In this document: positions 17,809 to 26,962 of the stretch, one piece after another
Layout of the letters: each line of letters opens with the position of its first letter
Numbering within the stretch: position 1 is the stretch's first letter
Source: Adlercreutzia rubneri
Lineage (GTDB): Bacteria; Actinomycetota; Coriobacteriia; Coriobacteriales; Eggerthellaceae
Assembly (NCBI RefSeq): GCF_009755265.1
Contig: NZ_WPOO01000009.1
Coordinates: 1 to 64,000, forward strand
DNA: 64,000 nucleotides
Direction of reading: 5' to 3'
Made by a program: the position numbers and the translations under genes
The notes under the pieces: model-generated
Seen by the model: only the letters and a program-made list of their open reading frames with translations
Database searches by the model: none
Told to the model about the DNA's origin: nothing

Positions 17809-18426
17809 CTACTTGAGGTAGTACACCGACGGATTAGTTCCCTGCTCGGGAAGCAGCTGCTCCCACTCGCGCTCGGCAATGAGCTTGGACACCTCGGAGT
17901 TCGGATCATCCAGATCACCGAAGAAGCGGGCGTAGCCCACGCACGCCTGCACGCACATGGGCTTTTCGCCGCGCGCAATCAAGTTCGAGCACATGGTGCA
18001 CTTCTCCACCGTGTTCGACACATGCTGCGGCGCGTCCGCGAAACCCACGGCGAACTCCATGGCGTACTTCGGCTCGCCATCGTTGTACACACGCACCTCA
18101 TAAGGACAAGCCTGCATGCACGTTTTGCACCCAATGCAAGTTTCCGCGTCCACGGTCACAATGCCTGTTTCTTCATCCTTCATGGTAGCACCCGTGGGAC
18201 ACACCTCCACGCAAGGGGCATTCTCGCAATGCTGGCAGGTCACCGGATAGTGCTGGAGCGTACAATTCGGATACTCACCGTCCGGCGAATCGAGACTCTC
18301 TCCACCGTCAGTGATGACCCGATTCCACCAATTACCAGTCGGAAGATTATTCGCCGTCCGACAGGATGTCATACACGTCTGGCACCCCATGCATCTCTTC
18401 AAATCAATAGCCATTCCGTATCGCAT
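17809..18426 (-). CDS. DmsB-like ferredoxin subunit with four [4Fe-4S] clusters
   Basis: 205 residues. Cys sets are CMGCQTCMTSC, CQHCENAPCVEVCP, CIGCKTCMQACP and a later CTMC with CVQAC, which together can hold four clusters, as in DMSO reductase and formate dehydrogenase electron-transfer subunits. It passes electrons to the molybdopterin subunit encoded just upstream (9-base gap). AGGAGG precedes the ATG by 5 bases. No membrane anchor gene follows; the nearest NrfD-like anchor lies 6 kb away at 24012-24989. Confidence 0.88.
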   Translation of the reverse strand: MRYGMAIDLKRCMGCQTCMTSCRTANNLPTGNWWNRVITDGGESLDSPDGEYPNCTLQHYPVTCQHCENAPCVEVCPTGATMKDEETGIVTVDAETCIGCKTCMQACPYEVRVYNDGEPKYAMEFAVGFADAPQHVSNTVEKCTMCSNLIARGEKPMCVQACVGYARFFGDLDDPNSEVSKLIAEREWEQLLPEQGTNPSVYYLK

Positions 18427-18435
18427 GACGTCCTC

Positions 18436-20892
18436 CTATTGAACTTTTTCCATTTCGCACAGACAATCGAACCAATTGTCCTGCTCAAAGCGTGGCCACG
18501 AAGCGATGCTGGAGAGATCGCCGTAATGCCCCTCGATGAAATTCCGCTCTTCCCAACCGTGATCGATCACCAACACGCCTTTGCGGCATCCGTTGCTGAC
18601 AACCGCTTTAAGGACCACATGCCCGCGATCGTTATAGAGACGCACTATATCGCCAGTGTTGATGTCACGCGACGCCGCATCGGAGGGACTCATCTTTACG
18701 AACGGCTCTGGGTCGATCTCGAGCAAGGCAGGAACGTTGTTGAAGATGGTGTGAGTTTTATACTTGCATCGTTCGCTTATGAAAGCAAGCGGATACCGCT
18801 CGAAAAGCGGATTCTCGTGCCAGGCCTCTAACGGAGGTTCCCAGAACCAGCAGGACTCTTTGAGCATATCCCACTCCTGGCCAACATCCATCATGGGTTT
18901 AATGCCCTCATGGTAGAACTCCAGACGCCCTGTCGCTGTAAGGATGGGAGCGTTCAATCCAATGACGCTGGGCTCCTCGGGATGAGACCATACCGCATGC
19001 TCCGATTGCAGCTTATCCCACGTAACACCGGCTTCTTGAGCCACTTCATTATCTACACATGAGGAAAGGAAATCCTCAAGAGTCTGGGTGAAGTACTGCT
19101 CGAAACCCATTGCGCGGCCTAGCAGAGTAATCACATCAAAGTCGCTCTTCACCTCAAAGGGAGTCTCCACTGCCTGATCTATGAGCTTAACGAAGCCAGT
19201 CTGACGAAAAGTAAGATCGCTCTTCTCGAAGGGGAAGGCTACAGGCAAAACAATATCGGCGTATTCCGCCGTTTCGGACATGACCATGTCCGAAACCACG
19301 ACAAGATCCATCTTGTCGAGCATCGAAAGCCATCTTTGGCGATCGGGCATGTTAGCCAGCGGGTTGCAATAGTAGATGTACATCGATCGCGGCGCCGTGT
19401 CGAATTCCCCAATCGATCCTTCCTCCACTAACTGAGGAAGATGGTTCACATACACTGTAGGCCCAGCCACAGCACCATCCAGGTTCATACCGGCAGTACT
19501 CTGAACGCCCTGCGCCACAGCCCCAGTCAAATCGACGCAGGTGCTTCCGGCTCCGTGTTTGCACTCTTGCCCGGTGATATCCGCAAGCGCAAACACACCG
19601 TCGTAGAACGTCTGACCGTTTGCGTAATGATCTTGCCCAAAGCCAAGCAGCACCATCGATCGGCCCGAGAGATAGATACTCGCAACCTCCTCGATAACGT
19701 CGAGCGGAATGTCAGTGTATTGGGAAATCTGGTCCAAAGTCCACGCCGAGAACCTATCGACGAGAATCTGGTACGCTGGCCTGACTTTAAACCCCTCGAG
19801 TTCGAACGAGCCCTCGAGCACAGGCTCCTCTACCTCGTCGAAGGGCGCGAGTTGGACGCCATCATAAACCATAATCCTATCTTGGTCGCTTCCCGCCTCT
19901 GCCCGACCTAAATCGCTCAAGCGAAGGTAGAAGCCATCCTCTTTGACCAAAAACGGAGCTACCGTCTTAGTGCGCATGTGTTCGACATCGATTTTGCCAT
20001 CGCGAATGGCAATCTGGGCAATACCTGCCGCTAGAAGACCATCAGTTCCGGGACGGATGGAAACGTAGAGGTCCGCCTTAGCTGCCGTAGTGGTAAAAAT
20101 GGGATCGATGACAACAAGTTTGGCTCCCGCTTCGCAGGCTTCGGAGATGAAATGATAGTCAACAATGAATGACTCAGACGGATTGGAGCCCCATACAAAG
20201 ATATTTTCCGCATTGACGATGTCGCGATACTCGTTATGGCCTCCTGTAGTGGTCGCACCGAGAGCGCCATGGTTGTACTGGCAATAGACACCTGTATTGT
20301 CGTAACAATTATGAAGTACCGTAGCGCCCATGCAAGCAATCAGGCGATCAGCGTACGTTTTAACCGTTGAGTCCACGTTGCCCGATCCGGCCAAGAATCC
20401 TACAGCGCCCGGCCCAAAATCTCCTTGCAGATTCTTCCACGTATCCGTGATTTCCGCAATGGCCTCATCCCAGGAAATACGCTCCCACTCCCCAGCACCT
20501 CGCTCGCCTTTGCGCTTCAAAGGATACTGAAGGCGCGTATCAGCATACATGCGCTCGATGTTGGTATAGCCCTTCAAACAGATACGTTGATAAGGACTCG
20601 GAGATCCGTCGGGTAGTTTCATATCGGGACGAGTCAGATTGGCCGCTTTCCCTTCGCGGACGGTAACGTTGATGGGGCATCCCCAGCCCGAACAGTTGCC
20701 CATACAACTGCTGAAGTATACTTCTTCAGCGACTTGGGGCGCCGTGCCGGCGAGCGAAACACTTTCACCCTCCTCACCTACAGTGTTGCCCGAAGCGCAT
20801 CCAGCAAGCGATCCAGCTGCAACCGCCCCCGCCGTTGCAGCGAGAAAGCTGCGCCGAGTGAGTTCAGGGGAAACTCGTTTCGTTTTCCTCAT
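18436..20892 (-). CDS. Tat-exported molybdopterin oxidoreductase of the DMSO reductase family
   Basis: 818 residues from the ATG at 20892 (GGAGGAG upstream). Tat signal RRSFLAATAG is followed by a lipobox-like LAGC, so the protein may be exported folded and lipid-anchored. A Cys-rich N-terminal [4Fe-4S] motif follows (CMGNCSGWGC, then ICLKG). Further on are the molybdopterin-binding WGSNPSES and the C-terminal dinucleotide-binding domain with a RLYNDRGHV strand. The substrate cannot be told from sequence: DMSO, other S/N-oxides or a catechol-type compound are all possible in this family. Encoded with its ferredoxin partner. Confidence 0.87.
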   Translation of the reverse strand: MRKTKRVSPELTRRSFLAATAGAVAAGSLAGCASGNTVGEEGESVSLAGTAPQVAEEVYFSSCMGNCSGWGCPINVTVREGKAANLTRPDMKLPDGSPSPYQRICLKGYTNIERMYADTRLQYPLKRKGERGAGEWERISWDEAIAEITDTWKNLQGDFGPGAVGFLAGSGNVDSTVKTYADRLIACMGATVLHNCYDNTGVYCQYNHGALGATTTGGHNEYRDIVNAENIFVWGSNPSESFIVDYHFISEACEAGAKLVVIDPIFTTTAAKADLYVSIRPGTDGLLAAGIAQIAIRDGKIDVEHMRTKTVAPFLVKEDGFYLRLSDLGRAEAGSDQDRIMVYDGVQLAPFDEVEEPVLEGSFELEGFKVRPAYQILVDRFSAWTLDQISQYTDIPLDVIEEVASIYLSGRSMVLLGFGQDHYANGQTFYDGVFALADITGQECKHGAGSTCVDLTGAVAQGVQSTAGMNLDGAVAGPTVYVNHLPQLVEEGSIGEFDTAPRSMYIYYCNPLANMPDRQRWLSMLDKMDLVVVSDMVMSETAEYADIVLPVAFPFEKSDLTFRQTGFVKLIDQAVETPFEVKSDFDVITLLGRAMGFEQYFTQTLEDFLSSCVDNEVAQEAGVTWDKLQSEHAVWSHPEEPSVIGLNAPILTATGRLEFYHEGIKPMMDVGQEWDMLKESCWFWEPPLEAWHENPLFERYPLAFISERCKYKTHTIFNNVPALLEIDPEPFVKMSPSDAASRDINTGDIVRLYNDRGHVVLKAVVSNGCRKGVLVIDHGWEERNFIEGHYGDLSSIASWPRFEQDNWFDCLCEMEKVQ

Positions 20893-21070
20893 TATCTTCT
20901 CCTCCACTCTTTTGGGTCCAAAAAGCGAGATGTTGTTTAACCAGATTTGTTCCAAGTATTTCAAATAAACCATCGGAGAACTTTTCATCGCAACCACACC
21001 TGTCGATGTTCGTTGCCGCCAGTCCCCTCAAACTGGTATTCCCGAGAATTGGCCAAATTCCTCTGGCGGC

Positions 21071-21120
21071 ACTATAGCAAATTGTCCTATGGCAATGCAA
21101 GGATTATCATAGGACAATTT
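21071..21120 (-). promoter_or_regulatory. Promoter and dyad operator of the molybdopterin oxidoreductase operon
   Basis: On the minus strand a -35 TTGCAT (21095-21100) and -10 TATAGT (21071-21076) are 18 bases apart. A perfect 13-bp inverted repeat, 21079-21091 with 21108-21120 (core ATTGTCCTAT), overlaps the promoter. Its left-hand part, GATTATCATAGGACAAT, recurs with one change before the NrfD-like gene at 25052-25068. Confidence 0.6.
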
Positions 21121-21155
21121 TTCAGCACAGGTTATCTATTTTGAGGATAGTTAGC

Positions 21156-22313
21156 TTACATCCCCCACTCGAGAGCTGATGCGACAACAGAATTGGCGTC
21201 ACCCTCCGTCCTCAGTATATAGTCGGCTAAGTAAGGAATGATGAACGCCAGCTTCCCTCGTCCAGGCGCTCCGACAATGCCGTTGTCAACAAGATTCGCC
21301 CGTACGGTACTCAGTTGCTTTTGGGACTTCCCCATCTTCTGGGCAATCGCCCCCGTCTCAGCCGTTCGCTCCTCTCCAAGGAGCCCAGCCATGGCATGCA
21401 AATACTCCACCTCGCTACGGCTCATGGCGGCGACTAATGGCTCAAGGGCCCGACTGTCATAGGCTTTCCGCACCGCCGGCATTGCGCACTCGACATCCTT
21501 CACCTCAATACGATAGGAGCGCTTCTGCACCTTTTCGTTTATATTGTCAATCAAGTAATAACCCTGCAGCTGCATGATATAGGGGTGTCCTTTCGATTCC
21601 CGAAGCAGCAGTTCAAGGGCATCCTTTTCGAGCGAGGTACCCTTAATGCTCCCAAAGGACTCCTCGAGCGCCTCGCGCACCTCATCGGCGCTGAGCGGCC
21701 CCAGCTGCTCGTAAGAGGCGCGGCGCAGAAACGCGCAGCCGTTCTTTTGGATAATCGGTTCGTAGGCATAGGGCAACCCAGCGATGGCAATCATTGCATC
21801 GCAGCCCTTGCGCGACGCCATCTGGAAAGCTTCGGAGATCAGCGACACGCCATCAAGGGAGACCTTCTGAATCTCGTCAATGGTGACAAGAAGCTTGAAT
21901 CCGTCCTCCAGACAGGCATTCAGGAACACGTATTCGAAATCGTCACGCTCGTAGCGCACCGTCTTCGAGCTGGAGCCCGCGCGGAGGCTCCCGCCCGTGC
22001 CCATCACGCTAATCTCCACCTCGGGATCAATCGTTTTAGTGGCCTCGTCGAAGGGAACGAGGTGACGCATGATACCGCCTATGGGATTGTCGGACCCCAC
22101 ATCGATAACTTTGCGTCCCTGCGCTCTCGCGCGCATAGACAACTGCTCAAGCAGGGCCGCCTTCCCATAGCCGCGGCTACCCGTTATGAAAAGAGCACGG
22201 TCGTCGCTTCCGTAATCACTCATAGCCCTATCGAAACGCCGCAAAATACCTTCGCGCCCAAAAAAGAACCCAGGCCTTCCCCCAAAGAGCGGGGTGAACG
22301 GGTTGTCGAACAT
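21156..22313 (-). CDS. AAA ATPase of the archaeal/prokaryotic ATPase type with C-terminal winged helix
   Basis: 385 residues. It opens with NPFTPLFGGRPGFFFGRE, the start typical of this STAND-like family. The Walker A is GSRGYGKAAL, in which the usual Ser/Thr after Lys is Ala. Walker B is LLVTIDEIQ. The C-terminal 80 residues form a winged-helix domain (AIAQKMGKSQKQLSTVRANL). Function is unknown; such proteins occur in mobile or defence contexts, or as regulators. Its promoter carries an unusual TCTAG repeat array. It reads toward the oxidoreductase promoter and ends only 36 bases from its dyad. Confidence 0.75.
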   Translation of the reverse strand: MFDNPFTPLFGGRPGFFFGREGILRRFDRAMSDYGSDDRALFITGSRGYGKAALLEQLSMRARAQGRKVIDVGSDNPIGGIMRHLVPFDEATKTIDPEVEISVMGTGGSLRAGSSSKTVRYERDDFEYVFLNACLEDGFKLLVTIDEIQKVSLDGVSLISEAFQMASRKGCDAMIAIAGLPYAYEPIIQKNGCAFLRRASYEQLGPLSADEVREALEESFGSIKGTSLEKDALELLLRESKGHPYIMQLQGYYLIDNINEKVQKRSYRIEVKDVECAMPAVRKAYDSRALEPLVAAMSRSEVEYLHAMAGLLGEERTAETGAIAQKMGKSQKQLSTVRANLVDNGIVGAPGRGKLAFIIPYLADYILRTEGDANSVVASALEWGM

Positions 22314-22393
22314 AGGACACCTCCAGATGAGGCGATGCGTTGCTTCCCAGATACAGCTACCTTCAAGAGATTCTAAGAAATCTATTCCAACAG

Positions 22394-22475
22394 AGCAAAT
22401 CTATAAATCTAGTTATCTAGTAAGTCTAGTTTTAACTACGAAGTCTAGTAAATCTATTTTCGAACTAGAGTCTAA
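22394..22475. promoter_or_regulatory. Array of TCTA/TCTAG repeats upstream of the AAA ATPase gene
   Basis: Within 82 AT-rich bases, TCTA occurs seven times on the + strand, four as TCTAG. AAGTCTAGT occurs twice (near 22423 and 22441) and AAATCTA three times. The stretch lies 80-160 bases before the ATPase start, in an intergenic region much richer in AT than its surroundings. It looks like a multi-site operator, perhaps for the ATPase's own winged helix. Confidence 0.5.
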
Positions 22476-22595
22476 GGGCACTCATTAGATTTCGCTGCTC
22501 CCGTAATCGCAACGGCATTTCGGAGCGCCGTCGCATAAAATGTCAAATACTCTTGATTAATGAGAAATGGGACGAATATCAAATATTTTTGACGC

Positions 22596-23528
22596 CTACC
22601 CCTTGAACAGGTCGCCTACGCCTTCGTTGAAGCCCTCGGCGAAGGCGCTGGGGATGACCACCGTGCCCTTGCCCTCGCGCAGCGACTCGTTCAGCAGGTG
22701 CATGGTGCGCAGGCGCGCCACGGCCTCATGGTCGCCGATGAGCTCTTCCATCTCGCCCAAGATCTCGTAGATGTCGTGCTCGGCCTCCATGAGGATGATG
22801 CGGGCCTTCTTGCGCTGCTCGGCCTGGGCCTCCAGGCTCATGGCCTCTTGCAGCTCCTTGGGCAAAAGGATGTCGCGCACCTCCACCGAAAGGATGGTCA
22901 CACCCCAGGGCGCCACCTTCTCCTCCAGCACCCGTTTGAGCTCCCGATCCAGCTGCTCGCGACGGATGGCCACCTCGGCGGCGCTCGCCCGCCCGATGGC
23001 GTCGCGCAGGGCCGTCTGGGCGGCCATCTCCACAGCACGGGTGAAGTCGCCCACCTCGGTGCAGGCCGCGGCGGCGTCCCACACGTGCCAGAACAGCACG
23101 GCGTCCACGTTCATGGGAACCAGGTCGGCCGTCAGCGTCTCCTCGGCGTAAAAGGTCGTCACCCGCGTGCGCGTGTCCACCCGCATGGTGTTCGACTCGA
23201 TGACGGGGATGGTCCAGAACAGCCCCGGCCCCGACACGCGGTTGAAGCGCCCGAGGCGCAGCACCACCACGCGCTCCCACTGCTGGGCGACATGGCAGCA
23301 GCCGATGGCGAGCAGCGCCGCGAGGGCCGCCACCACGATGACCTCCAACGTCACACGGCCGACCGTAAGCCAGCCGATGCCCAGCACCGCAGCGAGCACC
23401 GCGACGAACAGCACGGCGGAGAACAGCAGCACGCCCGTCGAGGACGCACGCTCCCCCACCACCTCCGTGGCCGCATCGGGCGCCACGCGGAACCGGCGCT
23501 CGCCGGAAGACTTCTCCTTGCGGGACAT
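22596..23528 (-). CDS. Slipin/stomatin-like SPFH-domain membrane protein
   Basis: 310 residues. A hydrophobic hairpin (about residues 32-85) leads into an SPFH domain: WERVVVLRLGRFNRVSGPGL, IPVIESNTMRVDTRTRVT, and a helical C-terminus LKRVLEEKVAPWGVTILSVE. Stomatin-like proteins oligomerise on the inner membrane face and organise membrane domains. The gene starts one base after the GntR stop, so it is co-transcribed with it. NfeD, the frequent partner of slipins, was not found. Confidence 0.85.
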   Translation of the reverse strand: MSRKEKSSGERRFRVAPDAATEVVGERASSTGVLLFSAVLFVAVLAAVLGIGWLTVGRVTLEVIVVAALAALLAIGCCHVAQQWERVVVLRLGRFNRVSGPGLFWTIPVIESNTMRVDTRTRVTTFYAEETLTADLVPMNVDAVLFWHVWDAAAACTEVGDFTRAVEMAAQTALRDAIGRASAAEVAIRREQLDRELKRVLEEKVAPWGVTILSVEVRDILLPKELQEAMSLEAQAEQRKKARIILMEAEHDIYEILGEMEELIGDHEAVARLRTMHLLNESLREGKGTVVIPSAFAEGFNEGVGDLFKG

Positions 23529-23990
23529 TTAGGCTCCCTTCTCGGCCCGGGCTCCGGGCTTCTCGAAATCGATGATGCGGGCAGACACCTCGCCGCGCTC
23601 GCGGGCCTCATCGTACTTCAGGCGCTTGATCTTTCGGCTCATGGCGCGCTCGATGTCATCTAGCCCCATGCCCAGCTCGCGGCACGACGCGATGCACTCG
23701 TCTAGCACCGCATCGGCCTCACCCTCCCCTTCCGCACCCATCTTCGCACCCAAATCGGTCACGAACACGCCACGACCCCGCGTCGATTCCAGGTACCCGT
23801 CGGACACGAGGCTCAGGTAGGCCTTGTTCACCGTGTTGTAGTTGATGGAGATCTCCGAAGCCAGGCCGCGCACCGTGGGCAGCTTGTCGCCGGGCGCCAG
23901 GGTGCCGTCGTTGATGAGGTAGGCGATGCGGTTGCGCAGCTGCACCCACAGGGGCAAGTCGCTTGTCGGATCAACTTCGAAGGGAAACAT
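23529..23990 (-). CDS. GntR-family regulator, YtrA-like
   Basis: 153 residues from the ATG at 23990 (AAAGG upstream). An N-terminal winged helix (LWVQLRNRIAYLINDGTL, LPTVRGLASEISINYNTV) is followed by only about 85 residues, the short effector region of the YtrA subfamily, whose members often control membrane or ABC transport genes. It lies between the NrfD-like gene (21-base gap) and the slipin gene (abutting), and is likely an autoregulator of this unit. Confidence 0.85.
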   Translation of the reverse strand: MFPFEVDPTSDLPLWVQLRNRIAYLINDGTLAPGDKLPTVRGLASEISINYNTVNKAYLSLVSDGYLESTRGRGVFVTDLGAKMGAEGEGEADAVLDECIASCRELGMGLDDIERAMSRKIKRLKYDEARERGEVSARIIDFEKPGARAEKGA

Positions 23991-24011
23991 GGACGACCTT
24001 TCTCTCAAGGA

Positions 24012-24989
24012 CTAGAAGGGAACGGAAACAACGGGCAGCATCCCGGCCGCCACTACGACCGCGCGCAAACAGGCGCCGCCAACAAGAACGCAACCGGCGC
24101 TGGCGAGCAACGCGCGCGAGGCGAGAGACGCCTCGGCGACGTCCTTACTCGCATTGCAACGCGCGAGGACAGCCTCTATCGCAAAAGGAGCAACAAGGCC
24201 AACGAGCACAAGGCCGCCCCAGAACGGCAGAGAGCACGCACCGTTCAATACGGAGGCCACCGATGCCAACGCGGCCGCATCGGTAGGCGTTGCCCCCGAG
24301 GAAGCCGAGCCGCCGTGTTCCAGCCACGCTGCACCGAGCCACAGCGCCACGACGACCGCCTCCAGGGCAAGGAGAACCATATCGGCGCGAACGACTTGCC
24401 GCATCGTTCGGCCGAAAACCGTCGCCATTCCCGAAAATACTGCCACCATGCCCACAAGCGCCACTCCGCACGAGAGAGCCGAGATCGCGAACAGCCCCGG
24501 CAGCCACGGGCCGAACCACAACGGCACCGACGGCATACCCGACAGCAACAGTCCCGTATAGATCACCGCGACGAAAGACACCGCCGCAAGCAAGACAGCG
24601 AGCGCTCTGAATAGAGGCAGAGACACCGACGGCACCCCGAGCCACACAAGAAGCATGGCTGCCGCCAACGTGCCACAAAGCAAAAGTGCCCAGAATCCTA
24701 CGACCAGATAATTCGAAGGGGATGAAACCGCCAGCAAAAGGATGCGATCGAGGCGCCCCACATCAGCCGCAAGGCACAGGGCCCCCAGCACTAAGACTAC
24801 CAGCGAGGCCACGAGTATCGGCACGAACAGTCGGCGATAGGCAGCGCTTCCGTTGTCTCTGAAGCGCACAACCACTCCGCGGCTCACGGCTCTCTCGTCA
24901 GCGAGGAGCATCAGCACTGCGGCAATCAAGAGCGCGCCCGCCCCTGTCCCTCCCAGAAAGAGGTAAGCAACCACCAGTTCGCTGAACAC
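24012..24989 (-). CDS. NrfD/PsrC-like quinol-binding membrane subunit
   Basis: 325 residues from a GTG at 24989 with AGGAGGAG upstream. Eight to nine membrane segments; the opening VFSELVVAYLFLGGTGAGA is typical of NrfD/DmsC-type anchors of molybdo-enzymes. These exchange electrons with the quinone pool. No catalytic partner is adjacent, but a 17-base upstream motif is shared with the promoter of the molybdopterin oxidoreductase (17809-20892), so it may be that enzyme's detached anchor. Confidence 0.75.
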   Translation of the reverse strand: MFSELVVAYLFLGGTGAGALLIAAVLMLLADERAVSRGVVVRFRDNGSAAYRRLFVPILVASLVVLVLGALCLAADVGRLDRILLLAVSSPSNYLVVGFWALLLCGTLAAAMLLVWLGVPSVSLPLFRALAVLLAAVSFVAVIYTGLLLSGMPSVPLWFGPWLPGLFAISALSCGVALVGMVAVFSGMATVFGRTMRQVVRADMVLLALEAVVVALWLGAAWLEHGGSASSGATPTDAAALASVASVLNGACSLPFWGGLVLVGLVAPFAIEAVLARCNASKDVAEASLASRALLASAGCVLVGGACLRAVVVAAGMLPVVSVPF

Positions 24990-25051
24990 GACTCCTCCTC
25001 TTGCCCTAGACAATGCCTACGGAACCCACCGACCCCGCATTCCGGCGTTAA

Positions 25052-25068
25052 GATTATCATAAGACAAT
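25052..25068 (-). promoter_or_regulatory. Motif shared with the oxidoreductase promoter
   Basis: GATTATCATAAGACAAT, 16 of 17 bases identical to 21102-21118, lies 63 bases before the NrfD-like start. On the minus strand it reads ATTGTCTTATGATAATC. The rest of the 382-base space 24990-25371 holds only the inverted-repeat pair at 25116-25276. Confidence 0.55.
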
Positions 25069-25115
25069 CGAAGAAGCGATGCGTCCGTCAGGAAAGATTC
25101 AGGGAGAGCAGCACC

Positions 25116-25276
25116 AAGAATTTCGAGTTGTTAGACATCCAACGCGCTCGCAGGTGATTGCCTGCTTCCATCTTGTCTTCTCATATATCGTATTTTATTA
25201 CTTTTCTTACACATTTTGTTCTGCCACAGTTTTTGAGCGAACCATCGCGCGTACCTAAAGTCTAACAACTCGAAAA
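25116..25276. repeat. Paired inverted repeat, copy A of a dispersed family
   Basis: Left arm TTTCGAGTTGTTAGAC at 25121-25136 (preceded by AAGAA, as in copy B) and its exact complement at 25260-25275, enclosing 123 AT-rich bases. Same arms occur at 34646-34778 and 40055-40198. It lies downstream of uppP. No target duplication or coding sequence seen inside. Confidence 0.75.
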
Positions 25277-25371
25277 AACAGCCCGAATCCGACGGCAAGC
25301 TTTTCCGAGAAGGCCTTCGTTCCCGATTCGCACGGTTAATTCACGTTGAAATCGCGCCGCTTTTGCGTCGG

Positions 25372-26325
25372 CTACAGCAACACCTTCACGCCGAAGTAGG
25401 CGAGCACCACCAAACCCACGATGATGCGGTAGACGCCGAACGCCGTGAAGTCGTTCTTCTTGATGTAGCCCATGAGGAACTTGATGGAGATCACCGACAC
25501 CACGAATGCCGTCACGATGCCCACCACGAGCACGGCGATCTCGGTGGCCGTCATGGCCAGACCCACGGCCATCAGATACTTGATGAGCTTCAGCACGCCC
25601 CAGCCGAACATGACGGGAATCGCGAGAAAGAACGTGAACTCCGCCGCCGCCGTGCGCGAGCAGCCGCAGAGCATGCCGCCGATGATGGTGGAGCCCGAGC
25701 GCGACGTGCCGGGGATGATGGCGAGCATTTGGAAGCAGCCGATCTTCAGCGACGTCTTCCAGTCGATCTCGTCCACGGTGCGCACGCGGAACAGGGCCAT
25801 CTCGGCGTCGTCGCCATCGTCGCCCGGACCCACCTCGGGCACGGGACGCGCATGGGCGCCGCGGGGACGCCGGGGGGCGCGACTGGCCAGATAGGCTGCC
25901 TCGCGCCGACGGTTGCGACGCTCCAGCAGGATGAACACGACGCCGTAGACGATAAGGGCGATGGCCACCGTCCACGCGTTGTAGAAGTACTCGTTGAAGA
26001 AGTCGTCCAGCGTAAGTCCGATGGCCGCCGCCGGGATGCAGCCGATGGCCACCATGCCCCACAGCCGCCACGTGCCGCGCTTCTCGGCCGACGTCTTCTT
26101 CGGCGAGAACGGGTTCAGCTTATGGAAGTACAGGATGAGCACGGCCATGATGGCGCCCAGTTGGATGACCACTAAGAACAGCTCCAGGAACTCCGCCGAC
26201 ACGTTCAGCTTCACGAACTCGTCCACGAGAATCATGTGGCCCGTGGAAGAGATGGGCAGCCATTCGGTGATGCCCTCCACGACGCCGATGAAGAACGCCT
26301 TCAGAACTTCGATGAACATGTCCAC
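25372..26325 (-). CDS. uppP: Undecaprenyl-diphosphatase, BacA type, with an inserted loop
   Basis: 317 residues from a GTG at 26325 (GGAGG upstream; an ATG at 26319 is possible). Signature motifs are EGITEWLPISSTGHM near the N-terminus and PGTSRSG in the second half. It dephosphorylates undecaprenyl pyrophosphate at the membrane to recycle the cell-wall carrier lipid. The family is usually about 270 residues. The excess is an Arg- then Asp-rich insertion, about RRNRRREAAYLASRAPRRPR through DDGDDAEM, between two membrane segments and probably cytoplasmic. Confidence 0.92.
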   Translation of the reverse strand: MDMFIEVLKAFFIGVVEGITEWLPISSTGHMILVDEFVKLNVSAEFLELFLVVIQLGAIMAVLILYFHKLNPFSPKKTSAEKRGTWRLWGMVAIGCIPAAAIGLTLDDFFNEYFYNAWTVAIALIVYGVVFILLERRNRRREAAYLASRAPRRPRGAHARPVPEVGPGDDGDDAEMALFRVRTVDEIDWKTSLKIGCFQMLAIIPGTSRSGSTIIGGMLCGCSRTAAAEFTFFLAIPVMFGWGVLKLIKYLMAVGLAMTATEIAVLVVGIVTAFVVSVISIKFLMGYIKKNDFTAFGVYRIIVGLVVLAYFGVKVLL

Positions 26326-26547
26326 AGAAACTGCCTCCGTACGATTTGCTTGTCTGTCGGCCCAAGCGGCGAGCGGCAACCCAGGCCAGAGCGCGCCGCC
26401 AACACGAGGAAAAGCGCACAAGGGGCACTCCCTCTTTCGAGCCTCGGAAATGCTATCACGGCACTGCGAATCGTCAGGATTCCTACGGAGAAAGTCCACG
26501 TTTGTCACTTTGGTCTACCGAGGCGCCGGCCAGCCCAGCGTTCGCAG

Positions 26548-26575
26548 CGCGCGACACAACCCGTCGTGTCGCGCG
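26548..26575. repeat. GC-rich hairpin in a 637-base gene-free stretch
   Basis: CGCGCGACAC and its exact complement, 8 bases apart. It lies within 26326-26962, upstream of both uppP and the membrane LuxR gene. No other gene or structure was supported in that stretch; the open frames there are long only because of base composition. Confidence 0.45.
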
Positions 26576-26962
26576 TGCCGCCCATTCCACCATGGCTTGT
26601 GCACGTAGCCGATTTCATGTCAGATACAACATAGCAAGCAGGTTCGTTTTCCCTGCTCAAATCCTCTTTTCGAAAGCAACGATGCGCCAACGAACACCAA
26701 GCATCGTGGTAATAAAACTATCGAAGATCGCACTTTTACCAACGATGTCAGTTCCATTGGGGTATCATGGGACACCCGCGAGAGACCGGAAGCGAAATGT
26801 TTTTCCGGCCCGGCAAACGCAGCTTTCAACTCAACAGGCCTCGCCCTCTTCCTGGCGCTCAGGCGCACTGCGGCACAACCCGCGGCGCACGGACGTCCTT
26901 GCCTCATCACGGATGCGCCCACCAACCGAAGGGTCTCCCCCTTCCGACAAAAGGATACTATC

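Noticed and set aside
25116..25276. Inverted-repeat pair considered as a plain rho-independent terminator
   Set aside because: The arms are 123 bases apart, not GC-rich, and conserved at other loci; a terminator needs none of this.
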